A DNA stretch of 64,000 bases, taken from the NCBI GenBank assembly GCA_000381605.1, contig KB906755.1:682001-746000 (forward strand), written 5' to 3'. Numbering within the stretch: position 1 is the first letter of the stretch; each line of letters begins with the position of its first letter. The translations under genes and the position numbers were made by a program. Origin of the DNA: Acidobacteriaceae bacterium KBS 89. Its GTDB lineage: Bacteria > Acidobacteriota > Terriglobia > Terriglobales > Acidobacteriaceae. The notes under the pieces are model-generated. The model saw only the letters and a program-made list of their open reading frames with translations, made no database searches and was not told where the DNA came from. Below are positions 30,155 through 40,156 of this stretch, piece after piece.

Positions 30155-30616
30155 CAAGAAATCTCTCTTCGTCAAATAGAACTGGAACCGGGGGACCCCA
30201 CCAGAAAGGATGTAGCCCTGCTCAATGGTTGGTAGCGTGGTACAACTTCAGGGTGTTGGGATTTGGAACTACTCAATTCCCTTCCCTGCTCGGACACTGT
30301 TTCTGTCAGTCAAGCATTACTTCTGGGAAGGCTGAATCAACTGGACAAGGTCTCGATCGAAGGTTTTCAATAAGTCGCTGATGAAAAGGCGAAGAAGAAG
30401 GCCGCAGAGAAGGTGGAGAACGCAGTTCGAAAAGCAGTGATGAAAGAGGTGTTTCGGGCACGGTATGGCAGGTGTCGCCCAGAAGAAGTCTGCCGGTAAA
30501 AGCTATACGGCCGCAGGTGTGGGTTGAAGCAAAGACCGCTTGAGCAAAATGCGCGAGGGCTGTTGGTGATCCACTAACATCAATACCCTAACCAAAATGA
30601 AAAGGCTGAAAATCCA
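30155..30616. other. no gene recognised
   Basis: 460 bases between the divergent tetR operon and the GH27 gene. It includes an A/G-rich stretch (about 30380-30450) that would read as Lys/Ala-rich peptide, but with no start or family. Promoters for both sides should be here. Confidence 0.4.
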
Positions 30617-32197
30617 ATGCCCCTTAAATCGAATCGATACTTCACTGTCTGGCAAATTATCCTTCTGCTCGCGGCCTTTCTCCTCGCCGTGCCGTCCTTT
30701 GCCCAGACTGACCTGAACGGCTACTGGGATCTGCAGGTGCCAAGCCCCGACGGAAACGTCCATCACACTTACTTTCAGCTGAACCTTAGCGGGGAGACTC
30801 TTACCGGCAAAATGTTCGGACGCTACCCCGGTGGCAATCCGTTGAACGGCACTTACACGGCAGGCCATCTGCACTTCGTCACCTCTCCGCCGCCCGCCGT
30901 CGCCGGATCGCCGATCGCCACCGGGTCCACCGCAGCTTCCACGACCTACGACGGAACCTACACTGACGGCAAGCTCAAGCTCGAATGGCACCGATGGGAG
31001 GGCCAGGTCGTCACCGGCACCGCGGTCCGCTCGACCAAAGAGGCAGCCGCTCCCCCGGCGCCGCTTCCGCTGCCGCCGCTGCACGATCTTCCCGACAATG
31101 GCCTGGTCAGAACGCCGCCCATGGGCTGGAACAGTTGGAACAAGTTCGCCGGCAGAATCACCGATGCCGACATCCGCACCATGGCCGATGCGATGGTCTC
31201 GAGCGGCATGAACAATGCTGGCTATGTCTACATCAACATCGACGATACCTGGCAGGCTGGCCGCGATGCCCAGGGAAACATTCTAACCAACAAGAAGTTC
31301 CCCGATATGAAGGCGCTCGCCGACTACGTCCACTCCAAAGGTCTCAAGATCGGCATCTATTCCTCGCCCGGCCCTCTGACCTGCGCCGGATACACTGGCA
31401 GTTTCGGCCACGAAGAGCAGGACGCAAAAACCTACGCCGCATGGGGGATGGACTACCTGAAGTACGACCTTTGCAGCGCCCGCGCCATCTATGAGATCAC
31501 CGAACCCAACCAGCAGGGCCTCTACCAGAAGATGGGTACAGCGCTCGAACATGCGGGCCGCCCCGTGGTCTACAGCCTCTGCCAATACGGTTTGACCGAC
31601 GTCTGGACCTGGGGCACCAAAGTCGGCGGCAATCTGTGGCGCACCACCGGCGATATCCGCGATACGTGGGATTCGATGGACAAGATCGGCTTCAGTCAGA
31701 TCGCCATCTCCTCCTACGCCCAACCGGGCCACTGGAACGATCCGGACATGCTCGAGATCGGCAACGGTGGTATGAATGCCGACGAGTATCGCACCCACAT
31801 GAGCCTCTGGTCGATGCTCGCAGCGCCCCTCATCGCAGGCAACGACCTGCGTTCGATGTCGGACGAAACCAAATCCATCCTGATGAACAAAGAGGTCATC
31901 GACATCGACCAGGACCCTGCTGCGAAGCCCGTCCAATCGCTTTCCGTCAACGGTCAGATGCAGACTCTGACCCGCGTCCTGGCGGACGGATCGCTCATCG
32001 TCGGAGTCTTCAACCGCGGCGGCACAGCCATGCCGGCAGCCTTGCGGTGGAGCAGCCTGCCTTCCGGTTACTCCGGAAAAGAGCTCGCCGTACGTGATCT
32101 GTGGAAGCATGAGTCCGTGGCCATGAGCGGAGACCAGTACAACGAGAGCGTTGCCGCCCACGGCGTACGTCTTCTGAGGATCAATGCGGCCCACTAA
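30617..32197 (+). CDS. exported GH27 alpha-galactosidase-like glycoside hydrolase
   Basis: 526 residues. A signal peptide (about 1-30, ILLLAAFLLAVPSFAQ) is followed by a beta-rich domain of about 110 residues (LNGYWDLQVPSPDGNVHHTY) and a Pro/Ala linker. The GH27 barrel begins at RTPPMGWNSWNKFAG. Visible family marks are YINIDDTWQAG, GLKIGIYSSPGPLTCAGYTG, the nucleophile Asp in MDYLKYDLCSA, and the acid/base Asp in GHWNDPDMLEIGNGG. The C-terminal beta-sandwich is short but complete. GH27 enzymes remove terminal alpha-galactose; some act on beta-L-arabinopyranose. It converges on the GH92-TonB receptor operon and probably shares its glycan substrate. Confidence 0.92.
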   Translation: MPLKSNRYFTVWQIILLLAAFLLAVPSFAQTDLNGYWDLQVPSPDGNVHHTYFQLNLSGETLTGKMFGRYPGGNPLNGTYTAGHLHFVTSPPPAVAGSPIATGSTAASTTYDGTYTDGKLKLEWHRWEGQVVTGTAVRSTKEAAAPPAPLPLPPLHDLPDNGLVRTPPMGWNSWNKFAGRITDADIRTMADAMVSSGMNNAGYVYINIDDTWQAGRDAQGNILTNKKFPDMKALADYVHSKGLKIGIYSSPGPLTCAGYTGSFGHEEQDAKTYAAWGMDYLKYDLCSARAIYEITEPNQQGLYQKMGTALEHAGRPVVYSLCQYGLTDVWTWGTKVGGNLWRTTGDIRDTWDSMDKIGFSQIAISSYAQPGHWNDPDMLEIGNGGMNADEYRTHMSLWSMLAAPLIAGNDLRSMSDETKSILMNKEVIDIDQDPAAKPVQSLSVNGQMQTLTRVLADGSLIVGVFNRGGTAMPAALRWSSLPSGYSGKELAVRDLWKHESVAMSGDQYNESVAAHGVRLLRINAAH

Positions 32198-32454
32198 AGC
32201 CAACAGAGGAAACTAGATGAAGCTACCCGGATAAGCTTGACGTCAGTAAACAGATGAGCGAATCACTTCGAAAGCCGAGGCCGTAGGAAAATTTCGGCAG
32301 GATTCGTCTGTTTTACGTCAAACCTCCTGCAATGTCAGTTTATCGGCAAGATTACGTCTCCCGCCTCTCGTTATCTCTGGCAACCGCTTGAGCTCAGGTA
32401 TCAAAGATTCGCCTGAGAAAGGCCGCCCGTCATCAACCCTCGGATTATTTGTCA

Positions 32455-34752
32455 TCATTTGTCCGAAATCGGGCAGCTCTTAGCAGGCGCGTCACTCATC
32501 GAAGGTGGAGGCAAGGTCTTGCCCCAACTTGATGGAGCCGAACCCATTGTCAGCACAAGCGTTGCTCCGTCTTTAATCTGTGCGTGGCGGAACCATGAGG
32601 TTGGCAAATCGACTCCGTTGAGCGAGGCTGATTGTACGTAGCGATTGAGACCGTTGGCGTCGAGGTTCTTTGCAAGGATGCGAAGTTTCTTTCCATTGCC
32701 GAGAGAGAGTGATGCGTCGGGAATACTCGGTGTGCTGATGAGATAGATATCCTGGCCAGCGACGGGGAAGATGCCGAGGGTGGAGAAGATCAGCCAGCTC
32801 GACATGGCACCGGAGTCGTCGTTGCCGGGGATTCCGGCGCGGTTATCCATGAAGTATTTTTCGAGGAGCAGGTGAACGATGTCGGCGGACTTGTCGGGGC
32901 GGCCGGCGTAGTTGTAGAGCACCGGGATGAGGAAGCCGGGCTCGTTGGTGACGTCGAAGTGTCGGCGTAGGAAGGTCCAGTCGAGGCGATTGACGAACCT
33001 CTGATCGCCGCCAGTCATCTCAATGAGTCTGCGCATGTCCTGCGGGGCGTAGATGGAGTATGTCCAGATGTCGCCTTCGTAAAAGAAGTCGGGCCATGTG
33101 CCGCGGACGACGAGGTAGGGCGGAGCCCAGGTACCGTCAGGGTTGCGTGGACGCATAAAACCCTTGAAGCCTTCGACGGTCATGTCCTTGTCCCAGAGGT
33201 GCTCGAAGTTGTGGGCTCGGCTGGCGTAGAGTGCGGCTTCTTTCTCTTTTCCGAGACCGCAGGCGACCTCGGAGATGGCGAAGTCGTCGTAGCTGTACTC
33301 TGCTGTGCGCGAACCGGAGCGTTCGTCGGCGAGGGTGACGTAGCCTTTTTCGTTGTAGTCCTTCAGGCCACCACGACCTTCCTTCTGTGCGTCGGTTGGT
33401 GGCACCTCGGCATCGTGAACCATGGCAGCGAATGCAGTTTCATAGTCGATGCCTTTGAGGCCTTTGACATAGGCATCGGCTATCACGACGTTTGCGTTGG
33501 AGCCGCCCTGAGTGCGGCCGTTGTCGTTGCCGCTGCGAGCGTCGGGCATATAGCCGGTGTGGCGATAGATGTCGATCAGCGAGCGGATGAGGTCGCGCTG
33601 GCGATCAGGCGAGATGAGAGTGAGCAGAGGGCTGGAGGTCCGGTACGTATCCCAGATGCAGTAGTAGTCATCGTAGTAGGGCTCGGTAGATTTCCAGTCC
33701 GGGTTTTCTCCGGTGCGGTCGGTCGGCATCAGCATGATGTGGTACATCGCGGTGTAGAGCTGGCGGAGTTGCGAATCATTCGCGCCGATGAGGGTCAGCT
33801 TTGCCAACTCTGCGTTCCACAAGGCAGTGGCGGCAGCGTGAGTTGCGTCGAAGTTCCATGCAGGAATTTCCTGTTGCACGTTTTGCTTCGCCTGCTCGGC
33901 GCTGATGAACGAGATGCCGACCTTGGCCTGAACGACCTGATTGGCCTTCGTGGAGAAGTTGAAGGAGGCTCCGATTGGTGTACTGGCGCCGACGGTGGCA
34001 TCGTTAGCGGCGGTCAGAGTGTTCTCGGTCCAGGTCTGGGTTGTTGCAGCAGGCGTGTCGAGCACCATGTAGTAGAAGACGCGATATTCGCCGCCTCTGT
34101 TCCAGCCTCCGCTGAAACGCGCCACTCCCTGGGCCTCGTGGTTTGAGGGAAGGTGGATCTCCGCGCCGAGAAATGTCTGGTCCTCCCAGCCTGTGCCGAG
34201 ACCCAGTGCCGCAGCGACGTTGATTGTCAGGTGCGACTGTTGCGAGGCGGGAAAGGTATAGCGGTGGAAGCCGACGCGACGGCTACTGGTCAGCTCAGCC
34301 TTTACTTGATAACGAGTGAGATTTGCAGCGTAGTAGCCAACCTGATTGACCTCATCGGTACGCGGAGTTTTGATGTTGCTCTGGTCGAGGGGCCCGGTGA
34401 CAGGGGCGACGAGAATGTTTCCATACTTGCCCTGCGCGCCGCTGAGGTGCAGATGAGAGAAGCCGAGGATGACGCCATTGCTGGAATAACCAAAGCCGGA
34501 GCGACGTCCGTCGAAGGTCTCCATGTCGGGGCCGACCTTCACCAGGCCGTAGGGGATTGCAGAGCCGACGAAGGTATTGCCACCCCAGTCCACGCCGATG
34601 AACGGGTCGACGTGTCGGGTGTAATCCTGCGCGGCTCTGATTGGGGTCTTTTGCGAGCTGGCAGGTTGGCCCGCGAGAGGCGACGCGAGCAGAAGCATGC
34701 TGAGAGCCATGTGGATCGAAAGTCGAAGAATGGACTGCGTGTTTTCGTGCAT
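32455..34752 (-). CDS. exported GH92 alpha-mannosidase
   Basis: 765 residues from the ATG at 34752, preceded by AAAGGGGAATG; an in-frame start at 34830 has no ribosome site and would bury the signal peptide. The signal peptide is HMALSMLLLASPLAGQP. GH92 marks: VDPFIGVDWGGNTFVGSAIP, GFSHLHLSGAQG, YYCIWDTYRTSSPLLTLISP, GYMPDARSGNDNGRTQGG, and the catalytic-site segment GIPGNDDSGAMSSWLIFSTL. These calcium-dependent exo-enzymes cut alpha-1,2/1,3-mannose from N-glycan- or mannan-type chains. Length is normal for the family. The gene is 99 bases downstream of the TonB receptor gene, so the two are likely cotranscribed. Confidence 0.93.
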   Translation of the reverse strand: MHENTQSILRLSIHMALSMLLLASPLAGQPASSQKTPIRAAQDYTRHVDPFIGVDWGGNTFVGSAIPYGLVKVGPDMETFDGRRSGFGYSSNGVILGFSHLHLSGAQGKYGNILVAPVTGPLDQSNIKTPRTDEVNQVGYYAANLTRYQVKAELTSSRRVGFHRYTFPASQQSHLTINVAAALGLGTGWEDQTFLGAEIHLPSNHEAQGVARFSGGWNRGGEYRVFYYMVLDTPAATTQTWTENTLTAANDATVGASTPIGASFNFSTKANQVVQAKVGISFISAEQAKQNVQQEIPAWNFDATHAAATALWNAELAKLTLIGANDSQLRQLYTAMYHIMLMPTDRTGENPDWKSTEPYYDDYYCIWDTYRTSSPLLTLISPDRQRDLIRSLIDIYRHTGYMPDARSGNDNGRTQGGSNANVVIADAYVKGLKGIDYETAFAAMVHDAEVPPTDAQKEGRGGLKDYNEKGYVTLADERSGSRTAEYSYDDFAISEVACGLGKEKEAALYASRAHNFEHLWDKDMTVEGFKGFMRPRNPDGTWAPPYLVVRGTWPDFFYEGDIWTYSIYAPQDMRRLIEMTGGDQRFVNRLDWTFLRRHFDVTNEPGFLIPVLYNYAGRPDKSADIVHLLLEKYFMDNRAGIPGNDDSGAMSSWLIFSTLGIFPVAGQDIYLISTPSIPDASLSLGNGKKLRILAKNLDANGLNRYVQSASLNGVDLPTSWFRHAQIKDGATLVLTMGSAPSSWGKTLPPPSMSDAPAKSCPISDK

Positions 34753-34851
34753 CGTAACATTCCCCTTTAAGCGATCGGGTTCGGTCGAGACCGGTAAGAC
34801 GGTTGGGATCTGTTGAGCAGACCCCAACACTGTCCTGCAAATGATAGTGCT

Positions 34852-37800
34852 TTAGAAGGAGTAGCGGAGACTGGCTTGCATGGCTCGCTGTCCGGTTTTA
34901 CTAGTGACTTTGCCGAAGGTCGCGTCCGTGTAGGTGGAGTCTGGCGCCGACCAGTTCGGGTGGTTGGGGAAGTTGAAGGCATCGAAGCGGAAGGTCAGGA
35001 ACTGATTCTCGAAGGTCTGGAAGCGCTTTTGCAGGCTTGCATTGTAGTTTGCTGAACCGGGCCCGAATAGAATGTTGCGATTGTGATGCGCCGTGAAGGT
35101 GCCCGGGGCCGGGGTGGTGAAGATACTGGTGCCGTCCCCGTTCTTGGTTGCGAACCATGAGTTGGAGTCGGCGCCGACGGAGAATTTGCCGTTGCCGTGC
35201 AGGGCCGCTCCGGGAGTGACCTGCAGGAGTTGGGACTGGAAGCCGGCACCGACGCCGGCGATGTCCTGACTTGTGGCTACGCTGAAGGGTGTTCCGGTCT
35301 GAAACTGGTAGGACTGTGAGAGCTGCCAGCCGCCGAGAGCTTCGTTGGTCAGACGGCTGCCGCTGTGGAAGGGAATGCGGTATACAGAGTTGATGGCGAG
35401 CACCTGGCGGATATCGTAGTCGGCGTTGCCGCACAGACCTTTAGTGTCGAGGAAGTTCGGCAGGAAGTTTTTCTGGAAGGAACCGCAGTCCTGCGAGTGA
35501 GCGAAGGTGTAAGCAACGCCGAAACCGAGATTGCGGCTGTAGCGGTGGTTCACGTCGATCTGCAATCCCTGGTAGAACGCAGTGTCTCCCTGATAGACCT
35601 CGGTGATCGCGGCATAGCCCGCGTATGGCCGATGTGCGTTGACTCCATTTGTGCCGAACTGCTGTGCCGTTCCGAGTGGCGCCTGGTTGAGGTCGCCCTG
35701 AAACTGCTGGTGAAGTGCGTGACGGCCGACGTAGGAGATGTCGGCGACGGTATCAAAACCAAGGTCGCGCTCTGCCGAGACGTTCCAGGTGTAGGCCTCG
35801 GGTTGAGGTGAGGCCTGGCTGATCGCGCCGGAGAGCTGCGGGTAGGAGCCGGTAGCTCCGTCTGTTCCGCCTGGGTTGTCGACACTTCCGGCTGTGATGG
35901 AGACCAACTGCTGGAGAGGAGAGATGCCTCCGGCGAAGACGCCATCGGACACCCCCTGACGATTGACGTATCGGCCGAAGCCTGTGCGCAGAACGGTCTT
36001 GTCGTTGAGCTGGTAAGCGATGCCTAGGCGGGGCTGGAAGAGATATTTCTGAACGTGGATGTAACCCCGCGGTAGATCGTGAAAGAGGTGGTCGAATTGA
36101 CCAGAGGCTGCGATGGGCACGTGATTTTTTGCGTCGGAGGTAAAGCCGTTGCCCCAGAGGACGGTGCCGCTGAGCGGATCGCCGGAGCCGGCGATGGGAT
36201 TGCCTGTTGTCGAGCTGACCTGGATTGCGTTGGCGGGGTTGTAGAACGCGGGATCAAAGGTTCCCGCGTTGTTCCACAGGCTGTAGTAGGGATGGATGCT
36301 GCTGTAGCGAAGACCGAACTCGAGGTGCAACTTCGGCGTCACCTTCCAGGAGTCCTGAACGAAGAATTCATACATGTTGGCGCGGTTGGGCGTTTCGTTG
36401 CGGGGGCCGACTTCAGAGTAGGTATTGAAGAGTCCTAACGCTGCATCAGCAATATCGTAGCTTGAGCCGAGAGTGTTTCCGCTTGAGAAATCGAACTTGC
36501 CGTTTTGATTGTTGGTCTGGCCGGGTGTGGAGTTGGCGAAGGCGATCTGGTCGTTGTCATTCTCTCCAGAGCGCTCATAGAGAGCGCCGGCGCGAATGAC
36601 GTGATTGCCGATGATGCGAGTGAAGGTGTCAGCAAAGTCGAAGAGTTCACCCTGGGAGTGCGATGGGTAGGTGCTTCCATCGAGCGTAGTGATGCTGGTG
36701 GTAGTGTCGAAGGCGACGGTTGGAATCTTGTTCGGGAGGTCCTTGCCCTGAGGAAAGAGGTAGGGGAAGTTGATGCCGTATTTCGTGCGGTCATAGGTGC
36801 CGGTTGAGGTGTCGATGCTCAGGCGGGCAGCGTCGTGACTTGCAGTGAGCAGGACCTCGTTGGTCATCTTTTCGCTGAAGGTGTGCACGTAGTCGAGCGA
36901 TGCGGTCTGGTTCGGGCGGCTGTAGATGCGTGGAACGTTGCCGTAGTTCGAGGTCGCGAATGGGTTGTTCTCGTGGTAGAAAAAATGGACCAGACGGAAG
37001 CGAATGTAGTCCTTGTCGGTGGGCACGATGTCGAGGTTGCCGCTGTCGATCTGCTGCTGCTCGGGGTTCGTTCCGGTGGTGAGGAGGTTGGCGCTTCCAA
37101 GGGAGAAGTTGGGTGTTGGGTTCGGGAAGGCGGTTAGGAGACCAACGCCGTTCCGGCTTAGGCGGTTCTGGGGAATGATGTTGCCGGGAAAGCAGCCGGG
37201 ACCGCCTGCTGTGGAACTGCAGGCAAGTGTGGACTGCGGATCCTTGAGGTAGTGCATTGTTGCGCCGTTGAGAAGCGAACTGAAGTCCCCGGTACGGAAA
37301 GCGGGATTAGGTACGGTCACCGCATTGGTCTGCAGCGGGTTGTAGCGAACGAATGCTTCCGAGTAGAGAAAAAATACTTTGCCCTTGGGAAGGACATGCG
37401 GAATGTAGAGCGGGCCATTGACGTTGCCGCCAAACTGGTTGAAGGTGAAATGCCCCACGTAGTTTGTCTTGAGAGCGGCGGGGTAGTTTGGGTTGTCGTT
37501 ATTGACAAAGTTGTTATTTCGAACCCAGGTGTTGGCGTTGAGTACAGGATTCTGAAAGTATTCGTAGAGGCTGCCGTGAAATTTTTCGCCACCGCTTTTG
37601 GTGATGATGCGGACCTGGCCGCCGATGGAGCGACCATATTCGGCCGGGTAGTTGGTTGCGAGTACCTGAACTTCCTGCACGGCGTCTAGGTCGGGTGTAC
37701 CGATGGAGTCTCCGCTGGCGCGAATTCGGACGGCGACGGCGCCATCGTAGGTGAGCAGGTTGTCACGCTCGCGGCCTCCATTAATGTTGAGTGCACCTAG

Positions 37801-38382
37801 TCCGGTGCTGAAACTGAAGGTCGATACGTTGCTCGTGGTGCTGGTGATGCCGGCTTTGGTGAGCGCCAGGTAGATCGGGTTGCGTCCGTTGAGGGGCAGG
37901 TTATCAGCCTGACTGCTGGTGATGACGCGGCCAAGGGTTGAGCTGTCAGCCTGGAGTGTGGTCTCGTCTGCTTTAACCTCAATCTGCTGGGCGGTCTGAC
38001 CGAGGACGAGCGTGACGTTGACGGTGGTGGGAACTGCCGGGTCGAGGTTGTTATTTGTTCTAGTGACGGTGTGGAAGTCGGGTGCGACCACTTTTACGGT
38101 GTACTTGCCGGGGGCGAGACCTGCGATGGTGTAGAAACCGGACCGGTTGCTTATCGTCTTGTGCTCGGCTCCAGTCAATTCGCTGATCACTGTGATCTCC
38201 GCTCGGTCGACGACGGCACCCGATGGGTCAGTGATCGTTCCCGTGATTGACGAGTTATCAGACTGCGCCATTAGAGCGACCGGCCTCGCAATCACCATCC
38301 CTGCGAGCAAAAGCAGGAGGAGCAGAAATCGTTGGACGCCGTTTGCGGCAGAAACGGTTGATTGCGTGAACTTCCGTGACAC
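34852..38382 (-). CDS. Oar-type TonB-dependent receptor with carboxypeptidase-like N-terminus
   Basis: 1176 residues from the GTG at 38382, chosen because AAGGAGG lies five bases upstream; an ATG at 38463 would precede the signal peptide by 27 extra residues. The signal segment is QRFLLLLLLLAGMVIARPVA. A carboxypeptidase regulatory-like Ig domain (about 40-120: ITGTITDPSGAVVDRAEITV, GFYTIAGLAPGKYTVKVVAP) precedes the plug (NLPLNGRNPIYLALTKAG, TNYPAEYGRSIGGQVRIITK) and a large 22-stranded barrel ending in aromatic SLRYSF. Such receptors are greatly expanded in Acidobacteriota and take up large oligosaccharides or peptides across the outer membrane. The divergent regulator at 38605 and the GH92 gene downstream suggest a mannose-containing glycan. 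Confidence 0.9.
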   Translation of the reverse strand: MSRKFTQSTVSAANGVQRFLLLLLLLAGMVIARPVALMAQSDNSSITGTITDPSGAVVDRAEITVISELTGAEHKTISNRSGFYTIAGLAPGKYTVKVVAPDFHTVTRTNNNLDPAVPTTVNVTLVLGQTAQQIEVKADETTLQADSSTLGRVITSSQADNLPLNGRNPIYLALTKAGITSTTSNVSTFSFSTGLGALNINGGRERDNLLTYDGAVAVRIRASGDSIGTPDLDAVQEVQVLATNYPAEYGRSIGGQVRIITKSGGEKFHGSLYEYFQNPVLNANTWVRNNNFVNNDNPNYPAALKTNYVGHFTFNQFGGNVNGPLYIPHVLPKGKVFFLYSEAFVRYNPLQTNAVTVPNPAFRTGDFSSLLNGATMHYLKDPQSTLACSSTAGGPGCFPGNIIPQNRLSRNGVGLLTAFPNPTPNFSLGSANLLTTGTNPEQQQIDSGNLDIVPTDKDYIRFRLVHFFYHENNPFATSNYGNVPRIYSRPNQTASLDYVHTFSEKMTNEVLLTASHDAARLSIDTSTGTYDRTKYGINFPYLFPQGKDLPNKIPTVAFDTTTSITTLDGSTYPSHSQGELFDFADTFTRIIGNHVIRAGALYERSGENDNDQIAFANSTPGQTNNQNGKFDFSSGNTLGSSYDIADAALGLFNTYSEVGPRNETPNRANMYEFFVQDSWKVTPKLHLEFGLRYSSIHPYYSLWNNAGTFDPAFYNPANAIQVSSTTGNPIAGSGDPLSGTVLWGNGFTSDAKNHVPIAASGQFDHLFHDLPRGYIHVQKYLFQPRLGIAYQLNDKTVLRTGFGRYVNRQGVSDGVFAGGISPLQQLVSITAGSVDNPGGTDGATGSYPQLSGAISQASPQPEAYTWNVSAERDLGFDTVADISYVGRHALHQQFQGDLNQAPLGTAQQFGTNGVNAHRPYAGYAAITEVYQGDTAFYQGLQIDVNHRYSRNLGFGVAYTFAHSQDCGSFQKNFLPNFLDTKGLCGNADYDIRQVLAINSVYRIPFHSGSRLTNEALGGWQLSQSYQFQTGTPFSVATSQDIAGVGAGFQSQLLQVTPGAALHGNGKFSVGADSNSWFATKNGDGTSIFTTPAPGTFTAHHNRNILFGPGSANYNASLQKRFQTFENQFLTFRFDAFNFPNHPNWSAPDSTYTDATFGKVTSKTGQRAMQASLRYSF

Positions 38383-38604
38383 AAGTGCCTCCTTGGCAAG
38401 AGTGGACCGAAAAGGAGATTTGTCGCTTCGAGCCCTCCAGGCGGAGAAACTCAGAGTTCGCAACCGTACCTTTCAGGTTCTTTCTTGTTTTCCGATCTTG
38501 CCTCGGCTCTGCAATTTTTGGGAGGTGATTCCACCGTGTAAAAACAGTGAATACACGCGCAGGGGTAGGGCCGTACCCAATAGAAAGAAAAGACTTCGGA
38601 GCGG

Positions 38605-40080
38605 ATGGGACCAAGAATTTTTAATCTCACCGTCACTACCGATCGCCCCGGGATTAACACCTCCGTAACGAAATGCTCCTCATGTCGATATCTACTAATT
38701 ACAGGGGAGAGGACTTTGACGAATAGCTGGGCAAGTTTTGCTGAAGACAGACAGCCATCGGAAACAAGAGTTGCAGATCATGTCGAGAGACTTGAAGAGG
38801 ACCCACGATGGCATCTTGCCAAACGCATCGCCGGCAGCAAGGGGTTTGTAAAATCCAAATTTCTCACCAGCTTTGTCCTCTATATCTGCGAAAAATATCT
38901 GCTGGATCAGGCTGACGACATCACCGAGCAACAGATCGGCGAACAGGTTTTTCGACGACCCCGCGGATACAACCCCGGCGAAAACAATATTGTTCGCAAC
39001 TACGCCCGACTGCTGCGGCAGAGACTCGACGAGTATTTCGCCGTCGAAGGCATCGACGAACGAGTTCGCGTCCTTGTGCCTCGCGGTGGATACGTCCCTC
39101 TCTTCGTCGAAGACGATGCGGTTGTCGGCAAAAGCAAACCGAACCCCACCCCCGTAGAAGCTGGCACCCTCGCTGGCCGTGCATCACTGGAAGTGCCTCA
39201 TCAGGATGAGCCGCAGCCAGTTTTTGTTGTCCGTTCCTCTTGGGCGCTTAAAACTCTCTGTGCCGCTTTGTTTGTCGCCCTTTTCTTTGTCTCTCTTCAC
39301 GGCATCCACCGCAGACCGCAACGAAGCATTTCGGATCGCTTCTGGGGCGTTTTTTTCACTCCGACGCGAGACACCCTACTGGTCCCCGCCGATAGCGGGC
39401 TCGTCATCTACCAGAATCTGACGAGACGGTGGGTCTCCCTGGCGGAATACGCCTCGGGAGAGTATCAGGAGCACACCAAATCGCCGTTCGGTATCGACCC
39501 CGCCATCGTGAATGAGCTTGGCGGGCGTCGCTACACCAGTGTTGTGGACCTCCACCTGGCCTCTTCAATCTCTCAGCTTCCTGTAGTGGTGAAAGATCGA
39601 TTCAAGGTCCGGTACGCGCGTGAGGTGACCTTGGACGATTTGAAACAATCCAACGTGATCCTGCTCGGGTCCGTCGGCGCTAACCCGTGGGTGGAACTCT
39701 TTCAGAAAGAACTGAACTTCCGGTTCGAGCCTCAACGCAATGAGGACAAGACAATTATTCGCAATACTCATCCATTGGCCGGGGAGAAGGCGTCTTATGA
39801 GACGGACCAGACGGATCCGGCGCGCACTACATTTGGACTGATTGCCGTCACCTCGAATCTGGGCGGCACCGGCCACGTTCTTCTCATTGAGGGAATCAAC
39901 ATGGCAGGCACGGAGGCCGCAGCAGACTATCTCTTTAGCGATGCTTCAAAAGCGTTTTTGAGTCGGGTCTTCGACTCAAAAGGCAACATGCTTCCGTTTG
40001 AAGTCTTGCTTGAGACAAGTAATATCGGAGCGAATGCCCCTCGCCCACAGATCATCTCCCAGCGCATTATTCGAAAGTAG
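38605..40080 (+). CDS. membrane-anchored regulator-like protein paired with the TonB receptor
   Basis: 491 residues from the ATG at 38605 (CGGAGCGG upstream). A TTG at 38716 with GGGGAGAGGA before it gives a 454-residue form that starts closer to the conserved part, so the start is unsettled. About 60-180 is a helical/winged domain characteristic of acidobacterial proteins next to Oar receptors: RIAGSKGFVKSKFLTSFVLY, ITEQQIGEQVFRRPRGYNPG, NIVRNYARLLRQRLDEYFAV, VLVPRGGYVPLF. The last segment resembles the hairpin wing of OmpR-type DNA binders. One membrane helix follows (about 212-230, TLCAALFVALFFVSLHG), then a periplasmic domain of about 260 residues. DNA binding is inferred from layout and from the divergent position next to the receptor gene, and has not been proven. 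Confidence 0.7.
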   Translation: MGPRIFNLTVTTDRPGINTSVTKCSSCRYLLITGERTLTNSWASFAEDRQPSETRVADHVERLEEDPRWHLAKRIAGSKGFVKSKFLTSFVLYICEKYLLDQADDITEQQIGEQVFRRPRGYNPGENNIVRNYARLLRQRLDEYFAVEGIDERVRVLVPRGGYVPLFVEDDAVVGKSKPNPTPVEAGTLAGRASLEVPHQDEPQPVFVVRSSWALKTLCAALFVALFFVSLHGIHRRPQRSISDRFWGVFFTPTRDTLLVPADSGLVIYQNLTRRWVSLAEYASGEYQEHTKSPFGIDPAIVNELGGRRYTSVVDLHLASSISQLPVVVKDRFKVRYAREVTLDDLKQSNVILLGSVGANPWVELFQKELNFRFEPQRNEDKTIIRNTHPLAGEKASYETDQTDPARTTFGLIAVTSNLGGTGHVLLIEGINMAGTEAAADYLFSDASKAFLSRVFDSKGNMLPFEVLLETSNIGANAPRPQIISQRIIRK

Positions 40081-40156
40081 GGGTGGCCGAGGCTCCCCCC
40101 ACCGAATTGTGGGTGACGCCGAAATATCGCCGGCTGATTGCCAACCATACACACTA

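Noticed and set aside
30380..30470. A Lys/Ala-rich potential peptide like a histone H1 tail
   Set aside because: It is a purine-rich stretch without a start codon or ribosome site and soon meets a stop.
33199..34770. Two long plus-strand frames (315 and 205 codons)
   Set aside because: Both are antisense of the GH92 gene, which has clear family motifs and codon use on the minus strand.
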